From: Mimachlamys varia
Lineage: Eukaryota > Mollusca > Bivalvia > Pectinida > Pectinidae
Assembly (NCBI GenBank): GCA_947623455.1
Contig: OX392527.1
Coordinates: 8,304,001-8,368,000 of the forward strand
DNA length: 64,000 nt
Direction: 5' to 3'
Position numbers and translations under genes: made by a program. Positions 24,311-35,075 of the stretch are shown one piece after another (the first letter of the stretch is position 1; every line of letters starts with the position of its first letter). A model generated the notes under the pieces. The model was not told where the DNA came from and did no database searches. It was given only the letters and a program-made list of their open reading frames with translations.

Positions 24311-24923
24311 ATAAAAAAAAAATCAGAGAATACCAAAGCGTCAACAAAACCATAATTCGAAATCAAAATCGATTAAACTAGAGGCAAAATAGGAACAAAT
24401 GAAATATTTACATGGAGGCTCTCGTAAAAGCATAAGAGAATAAGATCAGGTGTTCCGGAAGAGTAAGCGTCATCTGCTTCATCGACGACACCCGCCATGT
24501 AAATCTTTGTCACATCCAAGTAGGCATCTATCCACAAAAATGAGAATCTATCCACAAAAATGAGAACCGAGTCAACACTGTCAGCGACAACAAGTAAGCA
24601 CACAAATATGCAACCTCAAAAACGTCCATCTTCATATCACACAAAGATACAGAATATTTCTCAATGAGGTCAAGATGGCGACCATAAAACTTCATCAACC
24701 TCCATCTCTCGAATCCCTGTGCCGTAAGTTTGTTCGTCAGCAGTTGACATCTATCACAAAAATCACTATATTCAGAGCAAGCCCTAGAATAACGAATCAG
24801 CTGCGACATATAAACACCATAGGATGGGGAAGCAGGGGTGTTACTATCAAGAAAGGGAAAGTTCAGTATCGGAAAATCGAAATCGTCACGTATATCATAC
24901 AGCTAAGTAGTAAGTTGCCCGTA
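24311..24923 (-). mobile_element. Inverted-terminal-repeat element copy 4, with RT-like ORF tail
   Basis: It begins at an A-run and AATCAGAGAATACCAAAGCG. On the minus strand, 24528-24809 reads SQLIRYSRACSEYSDF, LLTNKLTAQGFERWRL and MKFYGRHLDLIEKY, which I recognise as the C-terminal stretch of a reverse-transcriptase-type ORF common in invertebrate, especially bivalve, repeats; the exact clade is uncertain. The rest of the terminal segment (24373-24603) matches 25447-25656 in inverted orientation. The element interrupts the 38-bp array. Confidence 0.7.
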
Positions 24924-25121
24924 TAAATCAGCAAGGATTATAGGAACTGTTTAAATCTTTTTATAAATCAGCGAGTTTCATGGAGATTGTTTAACTTTTT
25001 ATAAACTAGCAATGTTCATGAAGACTGTTTAACTTTTTATAAACCAGCAATGTTTATAGAGACTGTTTAACCTTTTATAAATCAGCATGTTTCATAGAGA
25101 CTGTTTATCGTTTTATAAAAC
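24924..25121. repeat. 38-bp minisatellite, block 2
   Basis: About five units of the same family, stranded between the two oppositely oriented element fragments. Confidence 0.9.
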
Positions 25122-25394
25122 CAGTTATTATTTACATATTCTTATGTAGAGCTATCCCGATATGAAGGTTTGTACCTGACACTGTAACACCAATGGTATC
25201 TAAACATTTTACAGCGAATAGCCATGTGTGAAACGAGGAGTTTGATACAAGACAATGTGTTTAGCCGTCTCTTGTAGATTTCGACACGGAATTCAGACTG
25301 AAAGAGTGAAATAGTTTCACGTCGTCAAAACACAGGATCATTCAGACAAAAACATTGAGACCGCGCGACAAGCTTTACTACGACAAAATAAGAT
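25122..25394. repeat. Duplicated segment, copy B (about 270 bp)
   Basis: Direct-orientation duplicate of 23513-23786 with few substitutions. Its right edge abuts the element fragment beginning about 25391. Confidence 0.9.
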
Positions 25395-25714
25395 ATTCTA
25401 TATCTTTGTGTGATATGAAGATTGACGTTTTTGAGTTTGCTTATTTGTGTGCTTACTTTTTGTCGTTGACAATGATGAGTCGGTTCTCATTTTGAGGATT
25501 GATGCTTACTTGGATGTGACCAAGATTTACATGGCGGGTGTCGTCGATGAAGTAGAAGATGCTTGCTTTTCCGGAACACCAGGCCTTATTCTCTTGTGCT
25601 TTTACGAGAGTCGCCATGTAAATATTTCCTTTGTTCCTATTTTGCCTCTAGTTTAATCGATTTTGAGTTCGGATTATGGTTTTGTTAACGCTTTGGTATT
25701 CTCGGATTTTTTTT
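25391..25714 (+). mobile_element. Inverted-terminal-repeat element copy 5, right end
   Basis: About 320 bp, inverted relative to the outer half of 24311-24923. It shares TATCTTTGTGTGATATGAAG and GATTTACATGGCGGGTGTCG, and ends GGTATTCTCGGATTTTTTTT. Confidence 0.7.
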
Positions 25715-25716
25715 CT

Positions 25717-26698
25717 TGAAAGTTGTTTAACTTTTTATCAATCAGCAAGGTTTACGGAGACTGTTTAACTTGTTATTGATCAGCAAGGATCATAGCGACT
25801 GTTTAACTTTTTATTGATCAGCAAGGATCATGGAGACTGTTTAACTTTTTATTGATCAGCAAGGATCATGGAGACTGTTTAACTTTTCATAAATCAGCAA
25901 GGATCATGGAGACTGTTTAACTTTTCATAAATCAGCAAGGTTCATGGAGACTGTTGATTTTTTTTTAAATCAGCAAGGTTCATGGAGATTGTTTAACTTT
26001 TCATAAATCAGCAAGGTTCATGGAGACTGTTTATTTTTTTTTAAATCAGCAAGGTTCATGGAGATTGTTTAACTTTTCATAAATCAGCAAGTTTCATGCA
26101 GATTGTTTAACTTTTCATAAATCAGCAAGGATCATGGAGACTGTACAACTTTTTATTGATCAGCAAGGTTCATGGAAACTGTTTATTTTTTTTAAATAAG
26201 CTAGGTTCATGGAGATTGTTTAACTTTTCATAAATCAGCAAGGTTTACGGAGACTGTTTAACTTTTCATAAATCAGCAAGGTTCATAGAGACTGTTTAAC
26301 TTTTCATAAATCAGCAAGGTTCATGGAGACTGTTTAACTTTTTATTGATCAGCAAGGTTCATGGAGATTGTTTAACTTTTCATAAATCAGCAAGGATCAT
26401 GGAGACTGTTTAACTTTTCATAAATCAGCAAGGTTCATAGAGACTGTTTAACTTTTCATAAATCAGCAAGGTTTACGGAGATTGTTTAACTTTTCATAAA
26501 TCAGCAAGGTTTACGGAGATTGTTTAACTTTTCATAAATCAGCAAGGTTCATGGAGACTGTTTAACTTTTTATTGATCAGCAAGGTTCATGGAGATTGCT
26601 TAACTTCGCATAAATCAGTAAGGGTCATGGAGACTGTTTAATGTTTTATTAATCAGCAAGGTTCATGGAGATTGTTTTACTTTTTATCAATCAGCAAG
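25717..26698. repeat. 38-bp minisatellite, block 3
   Basis: About 26 units built on GGAGACTGTTTAACTTTTCA and TAAATCAGCAAGGTTCAT, with sub-variants (TTATTGATCAG, GGATCATGG, GGTTTACGG). Confidence 0.95.
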
Positions 26699-27897
26699 GC
26701 ATGTTATCGAGATATACTCTACACCGACTAGGGGGTCTTCTTCTAAATAGAGGCAGCCAATGACAGCGAAACTCCAGCGCGTGCATGACGTCAAATTTGG
26801 AGGAAATAGAAATGTTTTCGTACAACAACTAGAAATGTGATTTTCGATGCAAGATATTTTGGTGAGGTCAATTTTTCGACTCCGAAAGCTTTTTACCCTT
26901 TAGCCTTTGACCATTGAGGAGGACAGTTTTATAGTAAATTGATCTACCCCCACCCCCAAAAATAAAGTGTAAAGTTACTCTTAACACCTTAGTTTAGGTA
27001 CAAAACTGTCGGGTCCCTGTGCTAATAATCGGAGGTATCAGAAACGTAGAGTATAGTGCGAAAGGCGATCATGATCTACAAGGTAATTGGGGTAGATGTT
27101 TTCATGAGCTTCCTGGGCTTTAATTCTTTATCTTATGTATATATACAATCACACGATACATTTATCTAGTGAGTAGTGATAGAGCAGTCACCAGGACTCG
27201 TGTACCTGTAATCAAACTGTGTACCAGTAATCAAGGTAGGACAGTCGTGTCATACAGACTCCTTCCAACGATATCATTCTACAGGTGACAACAGCTACCC
27301 CCTCTGTGGCGTTAGTCTTTATGCGATACACCTGCATTTTCAGATTTCGCACCTGCGAGGTAAAGAAACTCGCTAATTCATTCCGATAGGGACCCCCTAC
27401 ATCAACAGTCTATCTGGATGATATAACACCTTTATGAAAAACAAACCCGCTTTCTATTTTCTTAAATCTAATACGTATTCTTTACATTGTACTTAAGTTT
27501 AACAATGATTATATACTTGTGTACTCTTACCTGGACACTCAACATACAGGTAGATAATATTTCACTTAATACCATAAATATAGGAGGGAAACTTCAAAAA
27601 ACACGTTTCTCTTCCCGTTAATCCAAGACGTACGCCTTCGATAAATGTACCCGACAAGTGTACGCCGAACTTCCACCGGGGTTCAAGTGATCGTTTTCAT
27701 ACGTCAATTGTTTCATCTGTTTTTATTTATGACATAACCATTAAAGCAGAAACCAAAGTGTGCCACCTGTTTTTATAATGTAGAAAATCTTGATACACTT
27801 CATTCATTATTTTTGTTAATACTTAACATTATTAGGTGTACGGATTAACCTTAACATATCAAAGTGGACAAAATAAAACTTCTTTATAAACCGTACA
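26699..27897. other. Intron 1, unique stretch
   Basis: About 1.2 kb with no coding frame or element recognised. It separates the 38-bp and 23-bp arrays. Confidence 0.5.
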
Positions 27898-29885
27898 ATG
27901 TCATATTCCTATCAATTACACTGTCATATTCTTGTCCAACACAATGTCATATTCCTGTCCAATACAATGTCATACTCCCGTCCAATACAATGTCATATTC
28001 CTGTCCAATACAATGTCATATTCCTGTCCAACACAATGTCATATTCCTGTCCAACACAATGTCATACTCCTGTCCAACACAATGTCATACTCCTGTCCAA
28101 TACAATGTCATATTCCTGTCCAACACAATGTCATACTCCTGTCCAATACAATGTCATACTCCTGTCCAACACAATGTCATACTCCTGTCCAACACAATGT
28201 CATACTCCTGTCCAACACAATGTCATACTCCTGTCCAACACAATGTCATACTCCTGTCCAATACAATGTCATATTCCTGTCCAACACAATGTCATACTCC
28301 TGTCCAATACAATGTCATACTCCTGTCCAACACAATGTCATACTCCTGTCCAACACAATGTCATACTCCTGTCCAACACAATGTCATACTCCTGTCCAAC
28401 ACAATGTCATACTCCTGTCCAACACAATGTCATATTCCTGTCCAATACAATGTCATACTCCTGTCCAACACAATGTCATATTCCTGTCCAATACAATGTC
28501 ATATTCCTGTCCAACACAGTCATACTCCTGTCCAACACAATGTCATATTCCTGTCCAATACAATGTCATATTCCTGTCCAACACAATGTCATATTCCTGT
28601 CCAACACAATGTCATACTCCTGTCCAATACAATGTCATACTCCTGTCCAACACAATGTCATACTCCTGTCCAACACAATGTCATACTCCTGTCCAACACA
28701 ATGTCATACTCCTGTCCAACACAATGTCATACTCCTGTCCAACACAATGTCATATTCCTGTCCAATACAATGTCATACTCCTGTCCAACACAATGTCATA
28801 TTCCTGTCCAATACAATGTCATATTCCTGTCCAACACAATGTCATACTCCTGTCCAACACAATGTCATATTCCTGTCCAATACAATGTCATATTCCTGTC
28901 CAATACAATGTCATATTCCTGTCCAACACAATGTCATATTCCTGTCCAACACAATGTCATATTCCTGTCCAATACAATGTCATATTCCTGTCCAACAAAA
29001 TGTCATATTCCTGTCCAACACAATGTCATACTCCTGTCCAATACAATGTCATATTCCTGTCCAACACAATGTCATACTCCTGTCCAACACAATGTCATAC
29101 TCCTGTCCAACACAATGTCATGCTCCTGTCCAACACAATGTCATACTCCTGTCCAACACAATGTCATACTCCTGTCCAATACAATGTCATACTCCTGTCC
29201 AACACAATGTCATATTCCTGTCCAACACAATGTCATATTCCTGTCCAACACAATGTCATACTCCTGTCCAATACAATGTCATATTCCTGTCCAACACAAT
29301 GTCATATTCCTGTCCAACACAATGTCATATTCCTGTCCAACACAATGTCATATTCCTGTCCAACACAATGTCATACTCCTGTCCAACACAATGTCATACT
29401 CCTGTCCAACACAATGTCATACTCCTGTCCAACACAATGTCATATTCCTGTCCAACACAATGTCATATTCCTGTCCAACACAATTTCATATTCCTGTCCA
29501 ACACAATGTCATATTCCTGTCCAATACAATTTCATACTACTGTCCAATACAATGTCATATTCCTGTCCGACACAATTTTATATTCCTGTACAACACAATT
29601 TCATATTCCTGTCCAACACAATTTCATATTCTTGTCCAACACAATTTCAAATTCCTGTCCAACACAATTTTAAAATCCTGTCCAACATAATTTCATACTC
29701 CTCTTTAACAAAATTTCATACTACTGTCCAATACAATTTCATATTTACTGTCGAATATAATTTTGATATTCCTGGTCAATATAATATCATATTCCTGTAC
29801 AACACAATTCTATATTCCTGTCCAACACAATTTCAAATTCCTCTCAAGTACAATTTTATATTCCTATCCAACTTAATTTCATATC
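27898..29885. repeat. 23-bp minisatellite, about 86 copies
   Basis: The unit contains TCCTGTCCAACACAATGTCA, with AAC/AAT and TAT/TAC alternatives. The right edge (about 29480-29885) is diverged. No unit phase holds a stop, so all three plus-strand frames stay open for about 600 codons. This is a property of the unit, not evidence of a protein. One unit near 28515 is shortened. Confidence 0.95.
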
Positions 29886-29898
29886 AAACCTTTGAAAA

Positions 29899-30195
29899 AT
29901 GACGTACAAAATATACCCTCTGATGACGTACAAAACATACCCTCTTATGACGTATAAATTATACCCTCTGATGACGTACAAAATATACCCTCTTATGACG
30001 TATAAAATATACATTCGTACCATCTGATGACGTATAAAATATACCCCCTGATGACGTACAAAAAATACCCTGTGATGACGTATAAAATATACCCTCTGAT
30101 GACGTATAAAATAAACCCTCTTATGACGTAAAAATTATACCCTCTAATAACATATACAATATTATACCCTCGTTATGACGTTTATCATATATACC
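29899..30195. repeat. 24-bp minisatellite, about 12 copies
   Basis: The unit is built on GATGACGTATAAAATATACC plus a CTCT linker. Most units carry TGACGT, and later units are mutated. Confidence 0.9.
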
Positions 30196-30580
30196 GTCTG
30201 GTGACATAAATAGTATGTTCATTGTCGCTTTTTGATACAGTACGTAAAAAAAATGTCTAAACACCTGTTCTATGTGAGACAAATTATCACAAGTTTTATT
30301 TATTTACGACCCCACACAGCACAGAATCTTTGCATCGGTGTACAATATGATGACGTTCGTGTGTAGCCCCTATAGCTGACACCACTTCATTCTAGAGTGC
30401 TCACCAAAGTCTTGAGACCTTTTGCAAATAAAACTTATTGCGTTTAATTATTGCAGAAGCCATATGTTTCGTGTTGATGAGCTAAACTTCAGGGGAAGGG
30501 TACGCACAGCTATCAAGATCTGACAAGTGCACATACAGTTAAGAGACGTACGAGTCCACATCAACGACAACCCTAGTTTA
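30196..30580. other. Intron 1 near exon 1, unique stretch
   Basis: No gene or element was recognised. Confidence 0.5.
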
Positions 30581-30677
30581 GAGGAGAGGAGGAAGGGGAG
30601 GAGGGGAGGAGAGGAGGAGGGGAGGAGGGGAGGAGAGGAGGAAGGGGAGGAGGGGAGGAGAGGAGGAGGGGAGGAGA
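30581..30677 (+). repeat. 97-nt pure purine (GGA-rich) tract
   Basis: An uninterrupted A/G run of GAGG, GGGAGG and GGAAGG blocks. It lies in intron 1 about 255 bp downstream of the exon 1 donor, with the G-rich strand being the template strand of the gene. By composition it could form a triplex or G-quadruplex. Confidence 0.9.
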
Positions 30678-30932
30678 CTATACATCATATCATCATTCAC
30701 TAACCACTTCTCTAAATCTTCTAACCTAACAATTCGGAAACTTTCAAAGTTACGTTCTATAGAAGTTGAACGTTAATGTTTGTTTGACATATTTTTGATT
30801 CCGTGATATACATCAACATGCAGCTGATAAGATAATTACATGTGTCAAGTATTTAATTATCATAATGAATTTAGTTTTACATATGTATGTATGTGACGTA
30901 TTGTCGACAGGTACGTACGTCATTAGACTTAC

Positions 30933-31260
30933 CTCTGTCCGGGAAGCTCCTGATGACGTCAGCTCTGTAAGGACTTTCTCGTTTGACGAGTCCCCCCGGT
31001 TCCGTGATACTAGCATATAAGTCGATCATAAACTGGGGAGGGGACTTGTGAATGACCCGGGCGGGGACCCTATCTATCCCAAAAAAACGAGATAGTCTCT
31101 CAATCACCTCTGTTTGATTGGAAGATTTAGTAGAAGGGGTCAAACCCGCTGGCACTTTCATGCGCGCGTGTGATGGTATTCCAAAACCGACGACAACGAA
31201 TATAACTATCACTAGAATCCTTCTGTTTCCGAAAAGCCTTGTCAACACTTTCCCGATCAT
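30933..31260 (-). CDS. BMP-class TGF-beta ligand, coding exon 1 (signal peptide and start of propeptide)
   Basis: This exon encodes residues 1-109 plus the first base of codon 110. The ATG at 31260-31258 is chosen because a good signal peptide follows at once: a basic n-region (MIGKVLTRLFGNRR), a hydrophobic core of about 14 residues, and a small-residue cleavage area near PSHA at residue 32. Then come a possible N-glycosylation site (NQT, 48-50), a helix (EVIERLSRFFGIDRVP), and the BMP propeptide signature PPQFMIDLY (74-82). The exon ends with ADVIRSFPDR, matching the 'xxVRSF' motif of BMP prodomains. The FFGIDR...PPQFMIDLY arrangement recalls ADMP and BMP2/4 prodomains; that is recollection of the family, not a search. 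The frame stays open for at least about 60 bases upstream without another ATG, so a longer 5' end is not excluded. The donor is GTAAGT at 30932-30927. Confidence 0.85.
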
Positions 31261-33198
31261 TGTGTCCCTAGGACGGCACTGCTGCCCTACAGTGTGCTCC
31301 CTGGTGATGATGGGGCGAGTCGTCCATACAGGTACAACTGTTGCGGTCGCGGATCAGTCTGTGTTGGCTTGGATTACCCAGTGGGCGATTTATCAATACA
31401 CAATTCCTGACATTTAATTTGTGTGAAAGTGAGAGAGAACACCCAGCAGTAAGTCGGTCTGGGGTACCGTGATAATACAATGCTGCCAGAGCCTCATTGT
31501 TCTCAACTTTAAGTTTCGGTTTTCCCACATTGTCATATATTTAGAGTTGTGGCCAGTATTAGAAAGCTATTGTGATGACCTCAAGTGTCCAGAGTATGCC
31601 ACACCTGCGAACACTCGTATCCTGACACACAACTAGGGCTATGTCCAGCTAGTCGCCACCCGGTACACCAATTCTCCTGTCATAGCTATCACAGAGGAAA
31701 CACTCGGAGAGCACACGTGTTTCTCGGAAGACACTAGCAACGCTCATCAAAAACAAAAACTATCTTAGTTGAACTGATGTGTCATTTATATATCCAAATT
31801 CAATTTCGATTTCACGATGAATATTATTTCATTGAGAATCAAATACATGATGCCTTTCCGTGCTTTTAGGAATAACCAGGTAGAGTAAGACGGAATCCGG
31901 TAGCGTGGTGCTGGTGTGCGTTCGGCAGACTCCTCCCTCGTCGTCTCTCATTGGCCAAGGGCATTCGCTTTCCAGTTGAGCGATTGCCGACAGTTTACGA
32001 AGATATCTCATTTTCACAACCCCTGTCTGTGTCCATCTCCTGTTACCACACTTAACAGTCGAGGCCTCTTGTCAGTCAAAATACTTAACATGATAAAGGG
32101 CAAATGTATGTTTTAGTGGAGCGATCATTTACACCGACACAAAGCCGGCCAATTGACGCACACCCCACTCTGGACCCCGAGTAATGAGCGTGCTCCGCCA
32201 CCTACAAATTTACCTGTTAAGAGCCCGATTGAAACAGACGTTTTATTAGCAGGTTACGAACTAGGGTTGACACGTGATTTTTGTGTAGTAGTAATTTACA
32301 CAAGGACTTTTCAAACGAGATAATTTTGTTCTTTATTCAAGAAATTACAGATGGCTATATCCGGTTACCTGAGGCGAAGCATAAGTCAAAGAATTGGTTT
32401 TAGCATATAGCTTAACAAAGTGGACAACGCTACTGGAAACTAAAACCAAACTGAACTCTGGGCACTATTTCTTAGTACTACAGTCTCATGAATTGTCATA
32501 ACCTGCGAGCTACAGCATCAATGACGTTACCTAAGCGTTGTTTTACGTCATTATTTCCTGTTTCCGGTCAGTGAGATCACGGGTATCGATATCAGGTTCA
32601 GTCGACCCATGGTTCTTGTTCGATTAACTGCATGCATAACGAAAGTAAACATTTGAGTTCCGCTATAAAGCAAATGATCCACTTTCTGAAACACGCACTG
32701 GCTATAAAGATCGGAATGGCGTGTTTGTCACTTGCTATCTCTCACAATAACTTACTACGCAGATGCATGCTTATCAATCTCTGAATCTAGGAATGGAATT
32801 CGACAGTCGAGCAGCATGTCTTACACACCTTGACGAAATATTGATTAATTTCTCTTCCACTTCCGGTTATATTCATTAACACTCTCCCAAAATAGATGTT
32901 ATGTTGATATTTGACAACGTTCAAGTTATCATATCGGTCAATTTACTCATCGTTGTTTATATTGCTTTTATTTGAGAGTTTACACACACACTGCAATGTA
33001 TACTAAAGTACGGACTGACGTAGGCCGAGTCAGTATTGTATTATCTCATGTATCACTCGATAGTTGCAGTGGTTTATACGCCGTTACTGTAGAAATACAA
33101 GTCATATCGAAACTCGAAGGATGATGTGAGCTCACATAGGTGGACGGAGGTTGGGAAGGGGGTGGTAGCGTTAAATGATATAGAAAAATAATGTGAGG
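31261..33198. other. 5' flank and presumed 5' UTR/promoter region of the BMP-class gene
   Basis: About 1.9 kb between the start codon and the first upstream array, without a recognised element. On the minus strand it has a CCAAT box (in GGCCAATGAG, about 31946-31956) and a CRE-like TGACGTAA near 32545-32556. No convincing TATA/initiator pair was found, so the transcription start is not assigned. Confidence 0.35.
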
Positions 33199-35075
33199 AA
33201 AGGATAAAAAGTAGCAACCATGGTTACTGATGATATTTCAGGATAAAAGGTAGCGACAATGGTTACTGATGATATTTCAGGATAAAAGGTAGCGACCATG
33301 GTTACTGATGATATTTCAGGATAAAAGGTAGCGACAATGGTTACTGATGATATTTCAGGATAAAAGTAGCAACCATGGTTACTGATGATATTTAAGGATA
33401 AAAGTAGCAACCATGGTTACTGATGATATTTAAGGATAAAAGGTGGCGACAATGGTTACTGATGATATTTCAGGATAAAAGGTAGCGACCATGGTTACTG
33501 ATGATATTTAAGGATAAAAGGTAGCGACAATGGTTACTGATGATATTTCAGGATAAAAGTAGCAACCATGGTTACTGATGATATTTAAGGATAAAAGGTG
33601 GCGACAATGGTTACTGATGATATTTCAGGATAAAAGGTAGCGGCCATGGTTACTGATGCTATTTAAGGATAAAAGGTAGCGACCATGGTTACTGATGCTA
33701 TTTAAGGATAAAAGGTAGCGACCATGGTTACTGATGCTGTTTAAGGATAAAAGGTAGCGACCATGGTTACTGATGATATTTAAGAATGGAGAGTGGTGAC
33801 CATGGTTACTGATGATATTTAAGTATGGAGAGTGGTGACCATGGTTACTGATGGTATTTAAGGATGGAGAGTGGTGACCATGGTCACTGATGAGAGTAGG
33901 GTATGGGAGGAGGTGACCGTGGTTACTGATGAATGTAAAGTATGGAAGGTGTTGGCCATGGTCACTGATGAGAGTAAAGTATGGAAGGTGTTGACCATGG
34001 TTAATGACGAGAGTAAAGTATGGAAGGTGTTGGCCATGGTCACTGATGAGAGTAAAGTATGGAAGGTGTTGGCCATGGTCACTGATGAGAGTAAAGTATG
34101 GAAGGCGGTGACCATGGTCACTGATGAATGTAAAGTTTAGGAAGGCGGTGACCATGGTTAATGACGAGAGTAAAGTATGGAAGGAAGTGACCATGGTTAC
34201 TGATGAGAGTAAAGTATGGAAGGCGGTGACCATGGTCACTGATGAATGTAAAGTTTAGGAAGGCGGTGACCATGGTTAATGACGAGAGTAAAGTATGGAA
34301 GGAAGTGACCGTGGTTACTGATGAGAGTAAAGTATGGAAGGCGGTGACCATGGTCACTGATGAGAGTAAAGTATGGAAGGCGGTGACCATGGTCACTGAT
34401 GAATGTAAAGTTTAGGAAGGCGGTGACCATGGTTAATGACGAGAGTAAAGTATGGAAGGAAGTGACCGTGGTTACTGATGAGAGTAAGGTATGGAAGGCG
34501 GTGACCATGGTCACTGATGAGAGTAAAGTATGGGAGGAGGTGACCATGGTCACTGATGAGAGTAAAGTATGGGAGGAGGTGACCATGGTTACTGATGAGA
34601 GTAAAGTATGGAAGGTGTTGGCCATGGTCACTGATGAGAGTAAAGTATGGGAGGAGGTGACCATGGTTACTGATGAAAGTAAAGTTTAGGAAGGCGGTGA
34701 CTATGGTTACTTATTGAAAGTAAAGTTTGGGAGGAGGTGACCATGGTTACTGATGAGAGTAAAGTATGGGAGGAGGTGACCATGGTTACTGATGAGAGTA
34801 AAGTATGGGAGGAAGTGACCATTGTTACTGATGAGAGTAAGGTATGGAAGACGGTGACCATGGTTACTGATGAAAGTAAAGTATGGGAGGAGTTGACCAT
34901 GGTTACTGATGAGAGTAAAGTATGGGAGGAAGTGACCGTGGTTACTGATGAGAGTAAAATATGGAAAGTATGGAAGGTGTTGACCATGGTCACTGATGAG
35001 AGTAAAGTATGGAAGGTGTTGACCATGGTTACTGATGAAAGTTCAGGATTGAAGGTGTTGAATATGGTTTCAGAT
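33199..35075. repeat. 39-bp minisatellite, about 48 copies, two subfamilies
   Basis: The left block (33199 to about 33780) uses GATATTTCAGGATAAAAGG. The right block (about 33880-35075) uses GAGAGTAAAGTATGGAAGG. A few hybrid units (GATATTTAAG with GGAGAGTGGTG) lie between. All share GACCATGGTTACTGATG, so most units carry the palindrome ACCATGGT. Open frames on both strands are a by-product of the 39-bp length. Confidence 0.95.

Larger units (their letters stand above)
3212..31260 (-). other. Gene span: BMP-class TGF-beta ligand, 5' part (three coding exons)
   Basis: Three propeptide exons on the minus strand join in frame. Exon 1 is 30933-31260, exon 2 is 5187-5329 and exon 3 is 3212-3371. 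Phases are 1 at the exon 1/2 junction, 0 at exon 2/3 and 1 leaving exon 3. Donors on the minus strand read GTAAGT, GTACGT and GTGAGT; acceptors read TTTATTTCAG and GTATTGCAG. The joined product is 210 complete codons plus a split glycine: a signal peptide followed by most of a TGF-beta propeptide. The furin site and seven-cysteine mature domain are not in the window, so the gene continues left of position 1. Intron 1 is 25,603 bp and intron 2 is 1,815 bp, both swollen by minisatellites. The family call rests on prodomain motifs; ADMP-like or BMP2/4-like are both possible. Confidence 0.85.

Noticed and set aside
27864..29902. Three overlapping frames of about 600 codons as secreted repeat proteins
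   Set aside because: All three plus frames are open because the 23-bp unit has no stop in any phase, which is a composition effect.
31268..31528. 86-codon minus-strand frame directly upstream of exon 1
   Set aside because: It is out of frame with exon 1, has no family motif, and could at most be an upstream ORF in the 5' UTR.
31785..31800. Minus-strand TATATAAAT as the TATA box of the BMP-class gene
   Set aside because: The nearest initiator-like sequence is only about 17 bp downstream and the motif is common in AT-rich DNA.
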